Notes: generated by a model from the letters alone, not told the origin. Positions 11,430 to 24,509 are shown, counted from the stretch's first letter. The stretch: DNA of 64,000 nucleotides from Lingula anatina (GCF_001039355.2 NW_019775538.1:211684-275683), one strand, 5' to 3'. Numbers and translations are program-made.

Positions 11430-12115
11430 ATTTGTTTGATTTTATTTAAATTTAAAAAGTTCACAGTAAATTATATTCAGCAGGTAGTTTGATTAAAAAA
11501 GATTAAAAAAATCATTCCTTTCACACGTATTTATTACCTCTCCCTATATGAAAAAAAAAACAGAAACGTGCAAGTGAATTATCTCTCCACACTAAGTACA
11601 AAACCTCATTCTTCAGTCACTGCTCAGTGTCGTCTCAGTACCATGGTCATGTGACATCAACTAGGTAACAGCCCTTGCATATATCGGAATGCCAAAGAAC
11701 CAGGGTAGTTAACACTTTTTTTGCATAAATCACATACTTAACTTTGACACGCTTTAGGAGCCCAGGGATAAATTAAAAGTCGTTACACTAACCACTCATG
11801 TAAACATTTGTTAAATTACAATTCAGACACATTAACGAGCTAAATGTGTTAATTTTGTGAATTTGAGACTAGATTTAAACGCCCATCGTCGTTTCGCATT
11901 ACAGGCAAGAGTTAAGTTGGGACTGGGATACCTCCCAGAACTGTGCGATGGATGCTAGACGAGACCGTTAATTACGTAAAAAGAAACGTTTGGACAGATA
12001 TTCATTGAGAGCTTCCTGGACAGGATAAGTGCTCACCCAAAGACAAAGTTATAACTTCGGTTACTGCAAATAATTTAAGAAATTTGAGCCATCCGGGACC
12101 AGGTTTCTTCAGATA
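11430..12115. other. No gene recognised
   Basis: AT-rich sequence between the two divergently oriented genes. It may hold their promoters. I could not identify a clear TATA box or a missing WSC 5' exon. Confidence 0.4.
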
Positions 12116-12140
12116 GTGCTCCAGTCAAAAAGAGATCACC

Positions 12141-12530
12141 ATGACAAGAGGTGCAAGTCGGACGGAAATCTATCTAGTAGACGACGACGAGGAATCGGAA
12201 ATCAACCCTTTGTTGGAGTTTTGCTGCGAAAAACTTACGGGAAGTTGCCTTCTGAGTTGTTGTGTGCTCGGGGCCCTAGGATGCGTCTTCGTGTTGGCGT
12301 CCATTGCCGTGCCCTACGCGGTGAATCTGTTCATCGTGTGGGTTGCCTTCTGGTTTGTTCACAAAGGCTGGACTGTGTTCCAGTTGTTCCTCTTTGCCTT
12401 CATACTCACCATTGTTGAAATGATGGCTCTGTTGTGTTTTCGAATATACAGCCACGTTGGTAAGAAGCGAGAGGCGAGAAAGAAGGGACAGCGTGACGAA
12501 GAGGCACTTGATGGCATCCCCTATACTTGA
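12141..12530 (+). CDS. Small multi-pass membrane protein, single exon, unknown function
   Basis: 129 codons from an ATG in good Kozak context (tcaccATGa) to TGA at 12528-12530. The N-terminus is acidic (DDDEESE at residues 14-20). Three hydrophobic stretches follow at about 35-57, 60-73 and 78-101, then a basic tail (KKREARKKGQR). Six cysteines cluster at residues 28-48, so palmitoylation is conceivable. An attaaa polyadenylation-type signal lies about 105 bp after the stop. I recognise no family. The alternating charge/hydrophobic organisation supports a real gene, but an intronless retrocopy or chance ORF cannot be excluded. Confidence 0.6.
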   Translation: MTRGASRTEIYLVDDDEESEINPLLEFCCEKLTGSCLLSCCVLGALGCVFVLASIAVPYAVNLFIVWVAFWFVHKGWTVFQLFLFAFILTIVEMMALLCFRIYSHVGKKREARKKGQRDEEALDGIPYT

Positions 12531-12659
12531 AAACGCTGGCGATTTTCCTCGACTGCGACTATCAGTCTGACTTGTTCGTGGAATGATGTAGAACATTATG
12601 CTGTTAGTTTTCGTTTTTATGTTGCCCCAAAAGCTAATTAAAACATGTGAAATAGCAAC

Positions 12660-13370
12660 TAACAGTTTTATTTCAACCATACAAGTTAAGTGGTACTAAT
12701 TAAACCACACTTGAAAACGGGTAACGTTTCCTCGGCCAACTTTCATGTGACTATGCAGCCTATTTTAAATGGATTCTTTCAAAGCATCTCTGTAGGAATA
12801 TTGCTATGCCGTTCTAAAAAGCTGTACTGCTGACAATGCACTGTGGTCTAAAAGACGAGAAAATGAGACGTAACGTATTCTTCATACTTAAAAAGGGGAG
12901 AAGCTTCCTCCACAAACTTCTCGAGGTGTTTTAGGATTTAAACTGTGATTTAAATTTATTATTATCAATAATTCAACTGATTGTTTTTCAGCTACTCCAA
13001 TCCCTAGATGCTTAGCTAGTCATTTTCATGAAAGAAAATGTCGATAGCAGACGTTTTAGTTTCGTTATTTTGAGACGCTTTATCAACCAAGCGGAATGAA
13101 CATTTTTTACCACAAGGATTGCGGAGTTCATTTTCGCAGTGAGAAAATTAGTAGCGCTAATAACCGCAAAGTGATCCAGTGACATATCTCATGTAGGTTT
13201 TCTTATTATGTGACACCGAAGCTACTGAAACTGAGACAATGTGCGTATGAGCAATAAAAATAGTGACAATACAAAAGACATTAATGTTACCGGATACTTT
13301 TGTTTATTGGCAGCCGCAGTTAGGTGTGCCTACACAGAAAACGTCCCTTACAATAACATGTAAATGTACG
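12660..13370. other. No gene recognised
   Basis: AT-rich sequence downstream of the small membrane-protein gene. No splice-supported exon and no clear repeat termini noticed. Confidence 0.4.
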
Positions 13371-13394
13371 CTCTCTCTCTCTCTCTCTCTCTCA
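13371..13394. repeat. (CT)n microsatellite
   Basis: About 12 CT units. Confidence 0.95.
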
Positions 13395-13555
13395 TTTTAC
13401 TTCTTGGTACTACCTGTTCATAATTGTGTGTGTGTTTTTTTCCTGTTAAGTAAAACAAAATGGTGTTGTTTGAAATGTTTATAATACACGTTTGGTTATA
13501 ATCATTTGGTTTACAGTAAGTGCTTCGTTGAATGACATACCTACAGATCAATGAC

Positions 13556-13790
13556 CATTCCCATAACCCTATCGCACTAGCTGCATCGATCTCACTCCCC
13601 GGGGATTCTCGCTAAATTGCATTCAATATAAGCGGCTAAATTGTCTGGCACGCCCCTTTGTAACTTAAAAGCTGTAAGGGGGTAATTAAATATGGCGCGC
13701 GCTCGGCTGACTGCAATTTAACGTGAACCCCCAAGGAGTTAGGTCGATCTAAATATAAATCTCTGGATCGATCTAAATCTCTGGGAATGC
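13556..13790. mobile_element. Palindromic MITE, family M (copy 2)
   Basis: Same architecture as 1983-2188: a cattcccat start, the internal block gctgtaagggggtaattaa, then gttaggtcgatct and a gggaatg end. A further terminal fragment (gatcgatcctgctagtacga to gttatgggaatg) follows at about 13,835-13,870. Confidence 0.75.
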
Positions 13791-13869
13791 ACCCTTAAAG
13801 TGCATGGGCCTTAGCGAGAAGTCCCGCTGACAGAGATCGATCCTGCTAGTACGATAAAGTTATGGGAAT

Positions 13870-15715
13870 GCAGTGAGACTTTACAGCAACGGTTTAACAT
13901 CTTACTTTGGGCGTCTGCTTCCAAGATGTGACCCCAGAGGACGGTCATCAACAGGGCATGTGCGCATGCGCGGAAGACGGCCATCTGGAGTGTGATAAAC
14001 GTAAAGTTAGAGTTAAAAACAGTGGTGGTGGTACATGTAGGTGTATCATATCATGTATCAACCTGATAAAATAAATCCTCCACATATACGTTAAGAGCTT
14101 CCAGCTGAGGTAGAATGGCATTACTTTTAAATTTTGTTTCAGACTTCAGATAGAGGGCGATTTTAATAAGGTCACTTATTTTACCTTATTTAGGGTCTGA
14201 AAGCATGAACAAAAAAGTTTTTATAAATAAACAGTTCGGTCTGTACAGTTCGGTCTGTTAGCAGGTTGAATAAAATTGTCAAGTTTCACACTATCTTCCC
14301 TTATTCGGTTCTCCTAAGCAGACGGTTTTTCTTATGTTCGAAATTTCTGCGACTTCTGTGCATTTTCCTGTAAAATATCTACATTTGCCAAGTTTTAAAC
14401 CCATACCAAAGACAAAGTTCCAAACTGTTGTTAATCCTGACTGGACAGATTGCTTCAGATTCGCCTTCCTTGTGTTCTCGATTTACGTTATACTACTCAT
14501 TTAGGGGATGGAGAATGGACAATGATCTTAGCTACAGGTGGATGAAACTGTGAATGTATGTAATTTTTACATGGGAGGTGATCAGCCATTTATTATTTAT
14601 CCCCTGCTCTTGCGGGAGAAGTTTTTTTTAATTCCATATTCACAATATCTATGTGTACGTTTTAAACCACTGCCTGTATTCAGAAAACAAAATGAAATAA
14701 AGAATTTGGAAAAAATCAATCAAGAAAAAACAAGAAATTCTTTCTAGACATATGAATCAGAGGCATCGGTTCTGATTTGAGCAGAAACTGAAAATGCCTT
14801 GCCTCTTCAGTCAAGTCCGTTAAAAGTAAAAGAATAAGTGCATACAACATTTACGAACCATTCAATCACTCTGCATACCGCAAGGGTCAACGTACATACA
14901 GTATCCAAAGACAAATGTATCATCATATGGTCGGCATTTTCTTTGTTCTGTTGCTCAAACAAATTGACCAAATGAGTATTCCGCGTCTAAATTAATCAAT
15001 TAAAACTTAACATACTCACCGTCACAGCCTCAAAGCCACACTGCTAAGTCAAGGATATAGTGTCCCCCTGATAAAAGGACAAGTCTGATCCTTCTCAGTT
15101 GTTGAAATCCTTACTGCCGTTGAACTCTTACAATCGGCGTTGCGTTCTTTTGTCGGATATCTGGCTGCCTAACTGAAACGATCTCCCATTGGAGGCAATC
15201 GTTCAAAGGGGTCTGTGCTCACTGTTTTAGCTTCTGTATCCTGACATGTGCTTCTTACCGGGGTTTTGTTATGCTTAGGCTGTTTTTGATGAGCGCGTAA
15301 ATACATCAATTTGTAGTATTATTAAGATCCTGTTTGCTTTGGACATGTATCTGAGAACCACCGGCTGCGTCTCGTCTTACCGGTATCACGCCTCGTGACT
15401 ACGCTGACATGATGCCTACGATCCACCTAAGCATTTGCTGCGTGCGTACAGACGTATTAAATAGAATGGAGATTTTTTTTTGTTTGCGTAGGAGTACATC
15501 GTCTGCTGGCCATTTTAGCAACGCAAAAAGTGAGGCTAAATACTTACAGAATATATAATAGAATATGTCCACATAAAATAGCGCAATATATTTTTATTTC
15601 CAGTATAAAGTAATCAATGTCCGAGCGGACCTGTAGACTGCAAGTTGCTGTCCCCTATGGAATTGTAGTCCAAGACCACGTTCAGATTCAAACATCGCAC
15701 CAGCAGGTCAGTCCA
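13870..15715. other. No gene recognised
   Basis: AT-rich intergenic sequence. A 70-codon plus-strand frame at 14,538-14,747 has no splice or motif support. Confidence 0.4.
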
Positions 15716-15719
15716 AAGT

Positions 15720-15897
15720 TAACTCTGCAGGGGATTCTCGTTAAAGTGCAATCAGTGAGATCAGCTAAATTGTCTGACCCCCCCCCGAGCAGCTTACTGG
15801 AGATTTGGCTTCTTTACCCCCTACCTGCTCAAGGAGGCGTGTCAGATGATTAAGCTGATACAACTGATTGCACTTTGAGAGAGTCACCTGCAGAGTT
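15720..15897. mobile_element. Palindromic element related to MITE family M
   Basis: The inverted arms aactctgcaggggattctcg and gagtcacctgcagagtt enclose a C-run. Internal text (ggattctcg..aaa.tgca.tca, gctaaattgtctg) matches the interior of the 13.6-kb MITE. Confidence 0.65.
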
Positions 15898-16339
15898 GTA
15901 CCGGCCGAGCTGGTACGGTGTCTGAATCTGAATGTGCCCAAACACACCTCTTTAAACATATATATATATATGCCTATACAGGGGCGGGTCGAGGATTATT
16001 TGAAGGGAGGTCCGCGGATGCGAAGCCGACCCCCCCCCCCCAATCGAACGCTACTCCCTTTTCTCTCCCCCCCCCTCTTAATCCGCCACCGGACAGGACC
16101 AACTTCTTTCTAAAAAATCACTCAATAGCTATGAAAATTAATCCCGAGGATTAAAACTGATAAAGAATGCATGTCACCTTACATCCGTTATGCTAACCTT
16201 CGTCACAAAATATATTAATTGCAATAAAAATACTGCAGTTACTTTAAAACGTTATTTCTGCGTTTTTTTGAGTCAATTATGATAAAGTACTCATCCATGC
16301 CACTTGCTGCTAAAGACATTATCCCGTATAAATAAATAT

Positions 16340-16341
<2 letters not shown>

Positions 16342-16408
<67 letters not shown>

Positions 16409-16409
16409 T
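16342..16409. repeat. (AT)n microsatellite
   Basis: About 30 AT units with one interruption. It can form a cruciform. Confidence 0.95.
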
Positions 16410-16534
16410 ATATATAGCTTATCATTTAGGTTTCTATTCGAGTTTGCTTTAAAATCGAGGGTAAATCGTGACTTGTTTTATCGAATTGATTTTCATTTGT
16501 CATTTGACGATGCCTTTTTGAACTTATCTTCCTT

Positions 16535-16849
16535 AGGCCTACCCAACTACCAGACTCGGTACCGAATGATCCAGAATTCACCGGTAGATCAGACCACACT
16601 ACCCGTTTTCAAGGTGTGTATCAGATCGCATTACACAGTATCATACCCTGAACAAATTTTGAGTGGTGATGCAATGCTTTTCAACCCCGCTGAGAATCGT
16701 CACTATCACATCGCGTACTAGGCAAGAGCGGTGTCGCGTCTGATACTATGTAATGCGATCTGATACACACCTTGAAAACGGGTAGTGTGGTCCGATTTAC
16801 CGGTGAATTCTGGATCATTCGGTGCCGAGTCTGGTAGTTGGGTAGGCCT
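16535..16849. mobile_element. Fold-back element, family B (copy 1)
   Basis: Two arms of about 135 bp in inverted orientation. The left starts aggcctacccaactaccaga and the right ends tctggtagttgggtaggcct. They share ccgttttcaaggtgtgta and its complement and differ at only a few sites. The loop is about 50 bp. Near-identical arms suggest recent origin. Confidence 0.85.
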
Positions 16850-17025
16850 GTTCCTGATTTTAACTAAAGGTTTGTCTTGGCAAAAATAGTACTCTCTGAC
16901 AACAGTATTTAGCATGCATGTAGCGAGATATAGTAACCATTGAAGCAACAATTATATTCGAATTCAGTAGGTAGCACTGCGGGATTATTGGATCCTATTT
17001 TACTATGTCGAGGAGTGACAAACAC

Positions 17026-17189
17026 AGGCCTACCCAACTACCAGAATGATCCAGAATTCACCGGTTAATCGGTATCGGTATGATACTGTGTAATGCGATC
17101 TGATACACACCTTGAAAACGGGTAGTGTGGTCTGATCTACCGGTGAATTCTGGATCATTCGGTGCCGAGTCTGGTAGTTGGGTAGGCCT
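17026..17189. mobile_element. Fold-back element, family B (copy 2, left arm largely deleted)
   Basis: The right arm is complete and nearly identical to that of copy 1. The left arm is cut down to about 50 bp, apparently by internal deletion. It retains the same aggcctaccc...gggtaggcct outer ends. Confidence 0.85.
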
Positions 17190-17244
17190 GAAACAGTGAT
17201 AATCCAATGCCCAAAGACAGTAAAACCATTCCTACATGTAAGTT

Positions 17245-17510
17245 ACAACGTCGGAGACTGGGTTGTCGCAGTTTTAACGATAAAGACTGGTACATTGGAG
17301 AAATAACAGAAATTGACTAGAATGGTTTTACCGTGCTTTTTAAACTAAATGTGGCAAGTGCAATAATATGTTCAAGTGGCCAATGACAAGAGACGAATTA
17401 TGAGCAAGATGGCAGTGAAACTGCTATAATGTCGCAATATTCCCGTATCTTCATAATTGTGGCCCATCAGCCTGCAAGTAACTCTACGAGGTCCAATTTA
17501 AAAAGCCACC
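17245..17510 (+). pseudogene. Relic of a transposon-associated Tudor/SH3-like domain
   Basis: In two adjacent frames the sequence reads YNVGDWVVAV, then NDKDWYIGEITEID, a stop and NGFTVLFKLN. A later piece reads VAHQPASNSTRSNLK. This pattern recalls a small barrel domain often found beside transposon remnants in invertebrates. Frameshift and stop codons show it is dead. The family assignment is from memory and weak. Confidence 0.35.
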
Positions 17511-17519
17511 AAACGTATC

Positions 17520-18000
17520 AAAATAAGGACGTAGCAAACGAGTTCAATATTTAATATTCAATAAACAAGTGAAATATTATCACGAGTTTCATCTCTCGCT
17601 ACATCAACACAGACGACCTTGAGATTACCTACACCAGTCATATATATCCACGAAACGGACCGATTTCATCTTTCAATGGCCTTTTTCTGCGACCATTGCT
17701 TATTCAGCCTACAAATCTCATCTTTTCTGTTTGCTTAGAATCAACTGTTCCCACTCGTTACTCGCAATACAAACCGAAAAATCACCATTGGATGGTATTA
17801 ATTAATTATTAATTAGACGATATTTATTAATCAGCAATTTAAGCATTTGACAATAATCAATAAATCGGATGGCTGCACAGTTTTGGTTAAACTCTGTAAA
17901 TTCTGCATTTGATTTTTATAATGTTTAAATATAAATAAAGTTTAACTCTTTCTAGTGTCATCTTGTCAGTTTTGTATTCGTTGCTGGCAAACTTAGGTCT
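17520..18000. other. No gene recognised
   Basis: AT-rich sequence after the decayed domain. No exon supported. Confidence 0.4.
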
Positions 18001-18002
18001 AC

Positions 18003-18031
18003 CCCCCCCCCCCCCACACACACACACACAC

Positions 18032-18062
<31 letters not shown>
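18003..18062. repeat. Poly-C followed by (CA)n
   Basis: A 13-base C run continues into an interrupted CA repeat. Confidence 0.95.
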
Positions 18063-18066
<4 letters not shown>

Positions 18067-18069
18067 ATT

Positions 18070-19740
18070 GAAACGAGACAGAAGGATACTTTTTTTATCC
18101 CTGGACCTTACATGTTGTAGTAAAATTATCTTTATATTACGTTTTAAAATGTTTCGTTTTTGTGCCCCATCCACCCCACCATAGCAAATTCATCAGCATG
18201 CCAGTGTCACGTCTGCTACAAATGCCACTGAAGCAATGTATAAAGTGGACGATGTACATGTGTGAGAAGTAAAATGGTTTGTAAACCCGATGCTATTTAC
18301 ACATTAATAAAGATCAAAGATGGTATCGATTCAAATGACTTTGCGAACAAGTAAATACTAGAAACACAAAATAAAGGGCCGAAAAGAAGAATGCTGGTTA
18401 ATCTTGACATTTTTATAGCTTTTTTAGATAACTGCCAGTATTTTTTTTATGAGAAAAAAAGGGAGCTCCTCCACGGTTTTGACCTCGTGATACTGGCCTC
18501 TACTATTTGTGGACGACCTTGCAGGCATAACAAAGCCTCTTTTACATCTAATTTTGTCTTTCAACTAAAATATAGCATGATGGCTACATAGTTGATATTC
18601 GTGCAAAAAACAGCTGCCATCAAAGTACTTTTGCTCCAAAATTGGTCTGAACTTTCTATCCAAAAATTGGGCTACTCACGTTCAAGGTAAATCCAAAATA
18701 GCCTACTTAAATAGAATCAGTTTTTAATAGTATGCATGTTCCTCTTGTTGTAATTTATGATAATATTTTCGGAGAATGGATGACTGCAATATATTGGATG
18801 AACATGTTTTCTCCACGAATGAGGTATAGCAGCAGCGCTGAATAAATATTGCAAACAAAGTTGTGAAAAATAAAGAAAAATATATTATTCCTTCTCATAA
18901 TTTTATTTCTTTATATACAATGTTTTATTCTTATGATGCACTGCCTACCATCAAAGGGTCGCAAAGTTAAACAGAAACCATAAAATGAATCGAAAACAAA
19001 GAAATGTTTTATTATTCGTTAAATAACAAGTTTCCGAGTAAAAATTAAAAAAAAATATCTGTTATGATATTTTAATCATTAAAATGATTCAACCCATCCA
19101 TCGATACACAGATCGATCGATACACAGATCGGTACAAGATGTTTAATTTGATACACAAATATCTGAATTCAAATTTCTTACATTTTTAAAAAAATCAACT
19201 TCGTTTCATTTTGAAACGGACCATAAACATAGCTGTTCATTTATATTTGCTGTTATTGAAGGGGGATTGTCACTGTGGCATGGGAAAAAAGACCCATCGG
19301 GAGTTTGTACCCAAGAGTCAGTGCTTTGTAAATCTTTCACTGGCTCAAACATTGCTGCATTCACCGGAGAGGCAAGATCACTTCCAGAAAACCTGTAATA
19401 AGGAAATTAAGTACTGTAATAATTGCACGGTCATGTAATTTTCTTTTCTGCTCCCATCAATATCATATAATCATAAATGGTACTTGTATCTATTCACTAA
19501 TGGAAAACACTTAACAAACCTTAGTTTCAAATCTTTTGCAGGTCCAAAGTATTTTCTGTAAAAGTTGGTATTGGGTTGGGGGTCAAAAATAGCACTATAC
19601 CCTTCTCATTATCTCCCAAATATAAATACCATTAAAGGTTTTACTATTCACTTTTCTGTGCCAAAAGGAGAAAGTCCTCATCAGACAGCTACACATAATT
19701 GCCTTGAGAGTGCATCCTCATTAGTCCATACCTGGCCTCT
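18070..19740. other. No gene recognised
   Basis: AT-rich stretch with short unsupported ORFs on both strands and a small gatcgatacacagatcg repeat near 19,100-19,130. Confidence 0.4.
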
Positions 19741-19744
19741 AGAT

Positions 19745-19985
19745 CAGGTAGGGTCCTGACCCCCCCCCTCCACCCCTGAAAAAATCACACCAATAGTCCC
19801 ATCATGAAGTCAAATTTTTGACTAGCTGAATTATAGTTCTCAACCGTATCGAATGGCATCATTCGCCCCCCCCCCAAAAAAAAGGTCCTTCAGCGGGCCC
19901 CCGAACCTCCGACAAAGAGGGGGGGGGGCGAGGGTAGGCTTCCCATCCAAGGCCTGTAATTTCTAAAAAAAAATGGACCTCCTAC
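19745..19985. repeat. C/G-run-bounded dispersed repeat, probably a degenerate DNA element
   Basis: Runs of C at 19,760 and 19,866 and of G at 19,918 are combined with aaaggtccttcagcgggc. This resembles the poly-C/poly-G style of the cgtagccag elements at 10.8 and 25.8 kb. Termini are unclear. Confidence 0.35.
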
Positions 19986-20576
19986 AAATAATCCTGTATC
20001 CGCATCGGGAATAAAACGCACGAAGAGACATATTTGATCACTTCGATATTCTAGCAAGACTGCTTCGATGAATGGTATCTAGAATGTAATACCAAGCATA
20101 TTTCATCATGAATGTGTTGAGGAAATCAAGAAATTCTAGGTGAAATGCATAAACAGACCTACATCTGAGATATCTTGAAATATTTATTACATAATAATTG
20201 GCATTTTATATCCGTCTTGAAAGTGATACAGTATGTGTCACGTAGCTATTTATAGTTGCTATATGGAAGGAAAGGAAAATAAGTGAAGTAAATTAGCCTT
20301 GGTTGCGTGATAAACCGAGGTTCTAGAAATATGCCGAGATGAGCAGAGCAGCCGTATGCTTTAATATACCAGTATCAGGCTATGCCCTTGTACATGTAAG
20401 TGCTTTAAGTGCATAACAAGGCGACGTCTGTTTGACAGCCTCCAAAAATTTTCATTTTTGATAGATCCAGATATTTCATTTACTTGTTGACTGTTTTGTC
20501 TGTTCACTCTGACAGACTTAGTCACAACTGAATTACCTGTTCAGGTGACTATCACAACTGAGATCCGATGAAACTA

Positions 20577-22239
20577 CAGACTTGACATTTAATATGGAAT
20601 ATTTTTTTCCAAATAATTTTTTCATCAGTTTTTTCCTATTTAGCTGACTGATAAATTAAAATAAGGATTAAAATCGTGTTTTAACAACTTTAAATTACCT
20701 CTTTGGTGTCATTGTGACATCAGTTCATTAATGGAATTCGACAGAGAAGCAAAAAAAAAAACACATTGCCTATTCTATGTCATACGACAACCATTAAAAT
20801 AGATATTTTGGACCTCCATATTTTCCAAATTATTGTCTGTAAAGGAGTTACACGCTCCACAAAGGACCCTCATGTCAGTGTCTAGTCACAGTAACGGCCG
20901 CTGTTACGCATGACCTCTTCTGGCTGCTACCAGCGCTCTCAAGTGGCAACGGATTCCTTGGGATAGGTTTTTTAAGTTCAATCTGGAATAACATTCCCGG
21001 CATCGGTCAAAATCTGTCCAATTTGGTCCAGTTTTGTTGAAGCTCATGTAGGACATTGATTCGGCGAGTAATGGCCTACCCACATATTGTCTATGTGGTT
21101 TAAATATGGCGGTTTTGATGACCAAGGTAGCTGCTCATTCCCTTGGTTCTGTAAGTAATCTGCTATTAAAAGTGCTCTGTAAGAACCGGCAATCTCACCG
21201 TGCAACCTAAAATTGTTCCTAAGTTGCCCCCTATCAAATGATAGCCAAATGGTTCACAGATTATTTCTTTATTTGATCTAGTTCAGGTTTTCGTCGATGA
21301 CTACCATTGGTGTTTTGGCACCAATGTGATTTCCACTCCAAATACTGACGCTGTTAATGACCTAAGTCACTTTAGATGCGGCACACGCTTCGTCGTTGGC
21401 CTCTTCTGGATGTCTGTAAACTCTGTTTTGACTGTTGAGCGGTACAGGTGAAATCTGACCTCAATACAAAAAACCACGAGATTTCAGTGTTCAACCCAGA
21501 AACAGACAAGGTCCCCAATTCATTAGAGAAACATACAACGATGTTTTGCTGTTTACAGTGGGTTCCTTGGAGGTCGTCTGGTATTCTAACCTGCTAAAAC
21601 CAGTTTGGTATTCGCTAAGGGCCTTGAAAAGTGCATTTTGGTGGCAATTTACCCCTCATTCTGAACGGACTGGGTGGCTTTTGTTTAGTTGCAACAGCAT
21701 ATCCTGAAAGACAGTGGGTCCTGTGCCCTGGTGGTAAGATTTCAATACATTGGGTGTGGCCTCTGTGTAGGTACATCAGTCTGGGCATTACTCTATAAAA
21801 CTGTGCGGACCGTTTCGTTTGGCACAATTATCTGTCTGGCAATGCCTGTCTTTTTCGCGCCATTCTGCCACAGATTTACAAATTTATAAAGCACTGCATA
21901 GCTCATTTTACACACAGCAAACCCGACCACTTGCATGCAAAATTTTAAATAATTCTATGCAGTAGTTGCCGACATATGGATACTTTTTTGAAAGAACCAT
22001 GCTTTGCCAAACCCAAGCTTTGACCAGCCCAAAGGAGCACTCCCCAATTAAATCAATGCATATTACATAATGCAGCAGCGCAACAAACCTGATATTCAGT
22101 TAATTGGTAGCGACACACCTGGCTACACACTTCTCCATTCACATATCTTATATGAGATCGGAGTTTGTGAAAAAAAGAATGCATTTTCACCTAGGCATAC
22201 CTTCGAAACTGAAATATTCCATATTAAATGTCTAGTCTG
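20577..22239 (-). mobile_element. Tc1/mariner-superfamily transposon relic (copy 1)
   Basis: The ends cagacttgacatttaatatg and attaaatgtctagtctg are inverted repeats flanked on both sides by TA, the Tc1/mariner target duplication. The minus strand carries a broken transposase with NQGNEQLPWSSKPPYLNHID at about 21,060-21,125, corresponding to the family's WP-x-SPDLNPIE-N-W catalytic region. The second catalytic Asp reads Tyr in this copy. Frames are interrupted throughout. A shorter relative is at 57,917-59,213. Confidence 0.85.
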
Positions 22240-22244
22240 TATTT

Positions 22245-23460
22245 TCACATCGTTCAGGACGTTGATTCAATAATTTTGTTGGAGAGAAATAGCGAATAGC
22301 AAGTCTTTGGTCAGAGGTCGCAATGTATGGTGCAGGTCGATTTTTTTTTCTTATGACATGGTTGATAAAACAGAATTGAATAAAGCCAAATTAAATAAGA
22401 TTAAAGAAGACAAAACAAAGAGGAAGGAAAGAAAGAAAAATTAATAAAGTGAAAAAAGATGAAATACGATAACATAGAATAAAAAACAAAAAGCAATAAT
22501 ACATACTTGTAAACATATTTGTAATAATAATGAAAATAAGTATTAGATGTTGTTTTGTTTGTGCAGTAGTTATTAAATGTCAGCTATGGCAAGCATCTAA
22601 CCGGTATATGCAGCTAATTTAGCCATGAGTTCATAAATATTTATAAATTTTTGTTAGGCAGAAACATGGTATCGAAGCAACTGGTTTTCGTAAAGGACGG
22701 TTTGTTAAGAAATAATTCTTTCGTAGCTGAGTAAACATATTGGGCATTGTAAAAGAAGACGAGTTCCATCTGTCTAATATTGCTTACATATGTGTTACGG
22801 CTCAGTGCTATCAGGTCTATTCAAGGACTCCTCTTATTCATTATTTTTGTATCTTTTCTCATCGGAAAATGCAGATATTAGCTAAGATTTCAGGATTTAG
22901 GACCGGAAAGAGAGCTGATAAGTAATCGTCTTGTTTTGCATACTAAGTTATAGCAAGGACAAAGAATCGAAGGCCTTAGAGATAACGTGAGGCCGGAACC
23001 CACCGTGCGTTTTTAATGTGTGAGTTCAATATATAAAGTACAGCGACGCCAATTTATAACTGATCAGCAGAGATAGCTCTGATGTTAGCAAATCGGTACT
23101 AAACTTTCTGTCGCTTATTAGTATAATCATATCATTCCTGTTGTAATTCATATATGTTTGTCAATGTTAAATTTTGGTTAATGAAATGTACACCCTACAA
23201 GGGCCCCAGATTATTTATGTACACTTCTCCCCGGCGCGAGAATATTTTGTATTTACATTTATGTTATGAAACTAATAGCAGAGTAGAGAGTGTGTAAAAT
23301 GTAACCTGTACACATTTTAGTGTCCAATAAATAATTATTATTTAGCGTATAAATTGTACGAAGTGTGTGAAGAGATGGGAGTGTTTTGTAAAATTGATTG
23401 GCGTGTTTCCGCAATGGGTAATACAAAAATAGCCCCACGTTTTATTAACACGTTTACCGT
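22245..23460. other. No gene recognised
   Basis: AT-rich sequence with an A-rich stretch near 22,380-22,500. No exon supported. Confidence 0.4.
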
Positions 23461-23464
23461 TAAA

Positions 23465-23490
23465 GAGAGAGAGAGAGAGAGAGAGAGAGA
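23465..23490. repeat. (GA)n microsatellite
   Basis: About 13 GA units. Confidence 0.95.
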
Positions 23491-23494
23491 TGGG

Positions 23495-24430
23495 GGTGAG
23501 GACGCAAAGGGAAAAAATCAACGTATAAAGAGAATGCAAGAAGTAAAAGCTTTTGATGGTTTTACCTCGCGTTTTAATTAGTATAAAAGTCAATAGCACT
23601 GTCACAGATAAGGGGGAGGATGAAAAACATAGATTTCACGTGATAAAAAGATGTCAAAAACGGACGGATCTATCACCAGATAAAAACCCATAGGCGAGCG
23701 CACACTATCTGAAAATGAAAGGATGGCAACAGAACAATCAAGCAAGTAAATAAATGAATAAATAAATAATCGTCAAGAAAGAATCGTTTTCCACGGAGAT
23801 GTTAAAAAACATTTTTGTATTCTGGAAAAGTCAGTTTGCGTGTATTGTTGCGTTCTTGTGTTGAATGTTTGACAAAAACGTCCCCGACAGATCTTAGATC
23901 TCCATTATTACCTTTACCTATGATAGTAAATATAAATTCTCAGTTGACTGCATAGCAGCCCAACCAGTTTAGTGTCAAGGAAATAACAATTTGGTTACAT
24001 CAATATGTCAATTGAAGTCATTGAGCTTTATGTCATAATAATTTCATTTATGCCAATTTCCTTTCTATGTTCTGTATTTCTACCTTTAATGTTATGGTCT
24101 AGAGCTAGCATGGGCACCTGGAAAACTAAACATAATTAAGTCTTACCATCCCAAACATCCCAATCATGAACGTTACATAAGAAATTGAATAATACCTGGG
24201 CCTTCCCTACAGAACTTGCTCCAGTGCAATATCAAGCATCAAACTATGATGTACATGTACATGTAGCTTGAGGATACCAGCCTAAGTTATAAGTTTCCAT
24301 AAAAGGTGAGTCTATTAGTGAATATTAGTGTAAGCTTCCCGAAGGTGACTTATAAAAGGAAATATATCGGAGTGAATCATGTAGGCTTATAAAGTCCATA
24401 CCCACCACTCAATATTAAAAGCAGCGAACA
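23495..24430. other. No gene recognised
   Basis: AT-rich; no motif, exon or repeat terminus noted beyond short simple sequence. Confidence 0.4.
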
Positions 24431-24434
24431 TCAG

Positions 24435-24500
24435 TCAATACAATACAATACAATACAATACAATAAAGTTTATTTCATGTCGGAAAGAATGAAAGTACAA
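24435..24500 (-). mobile_element. 3' tail of a non-LTR retrotransposon or SINE, truncated
   Basis: Read on the minus strand: cgacatgaaataaacttt, then a (ATTGT)n run (plus strand 24,435-24,465). A polyadenylation-like end followed by a pentanucleotide repeat is typical of LINE/SINE 3' ends. The body is not recognisable. Confidence 0.5.
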
Positions 24501-24509
24501 ACATTAGCT

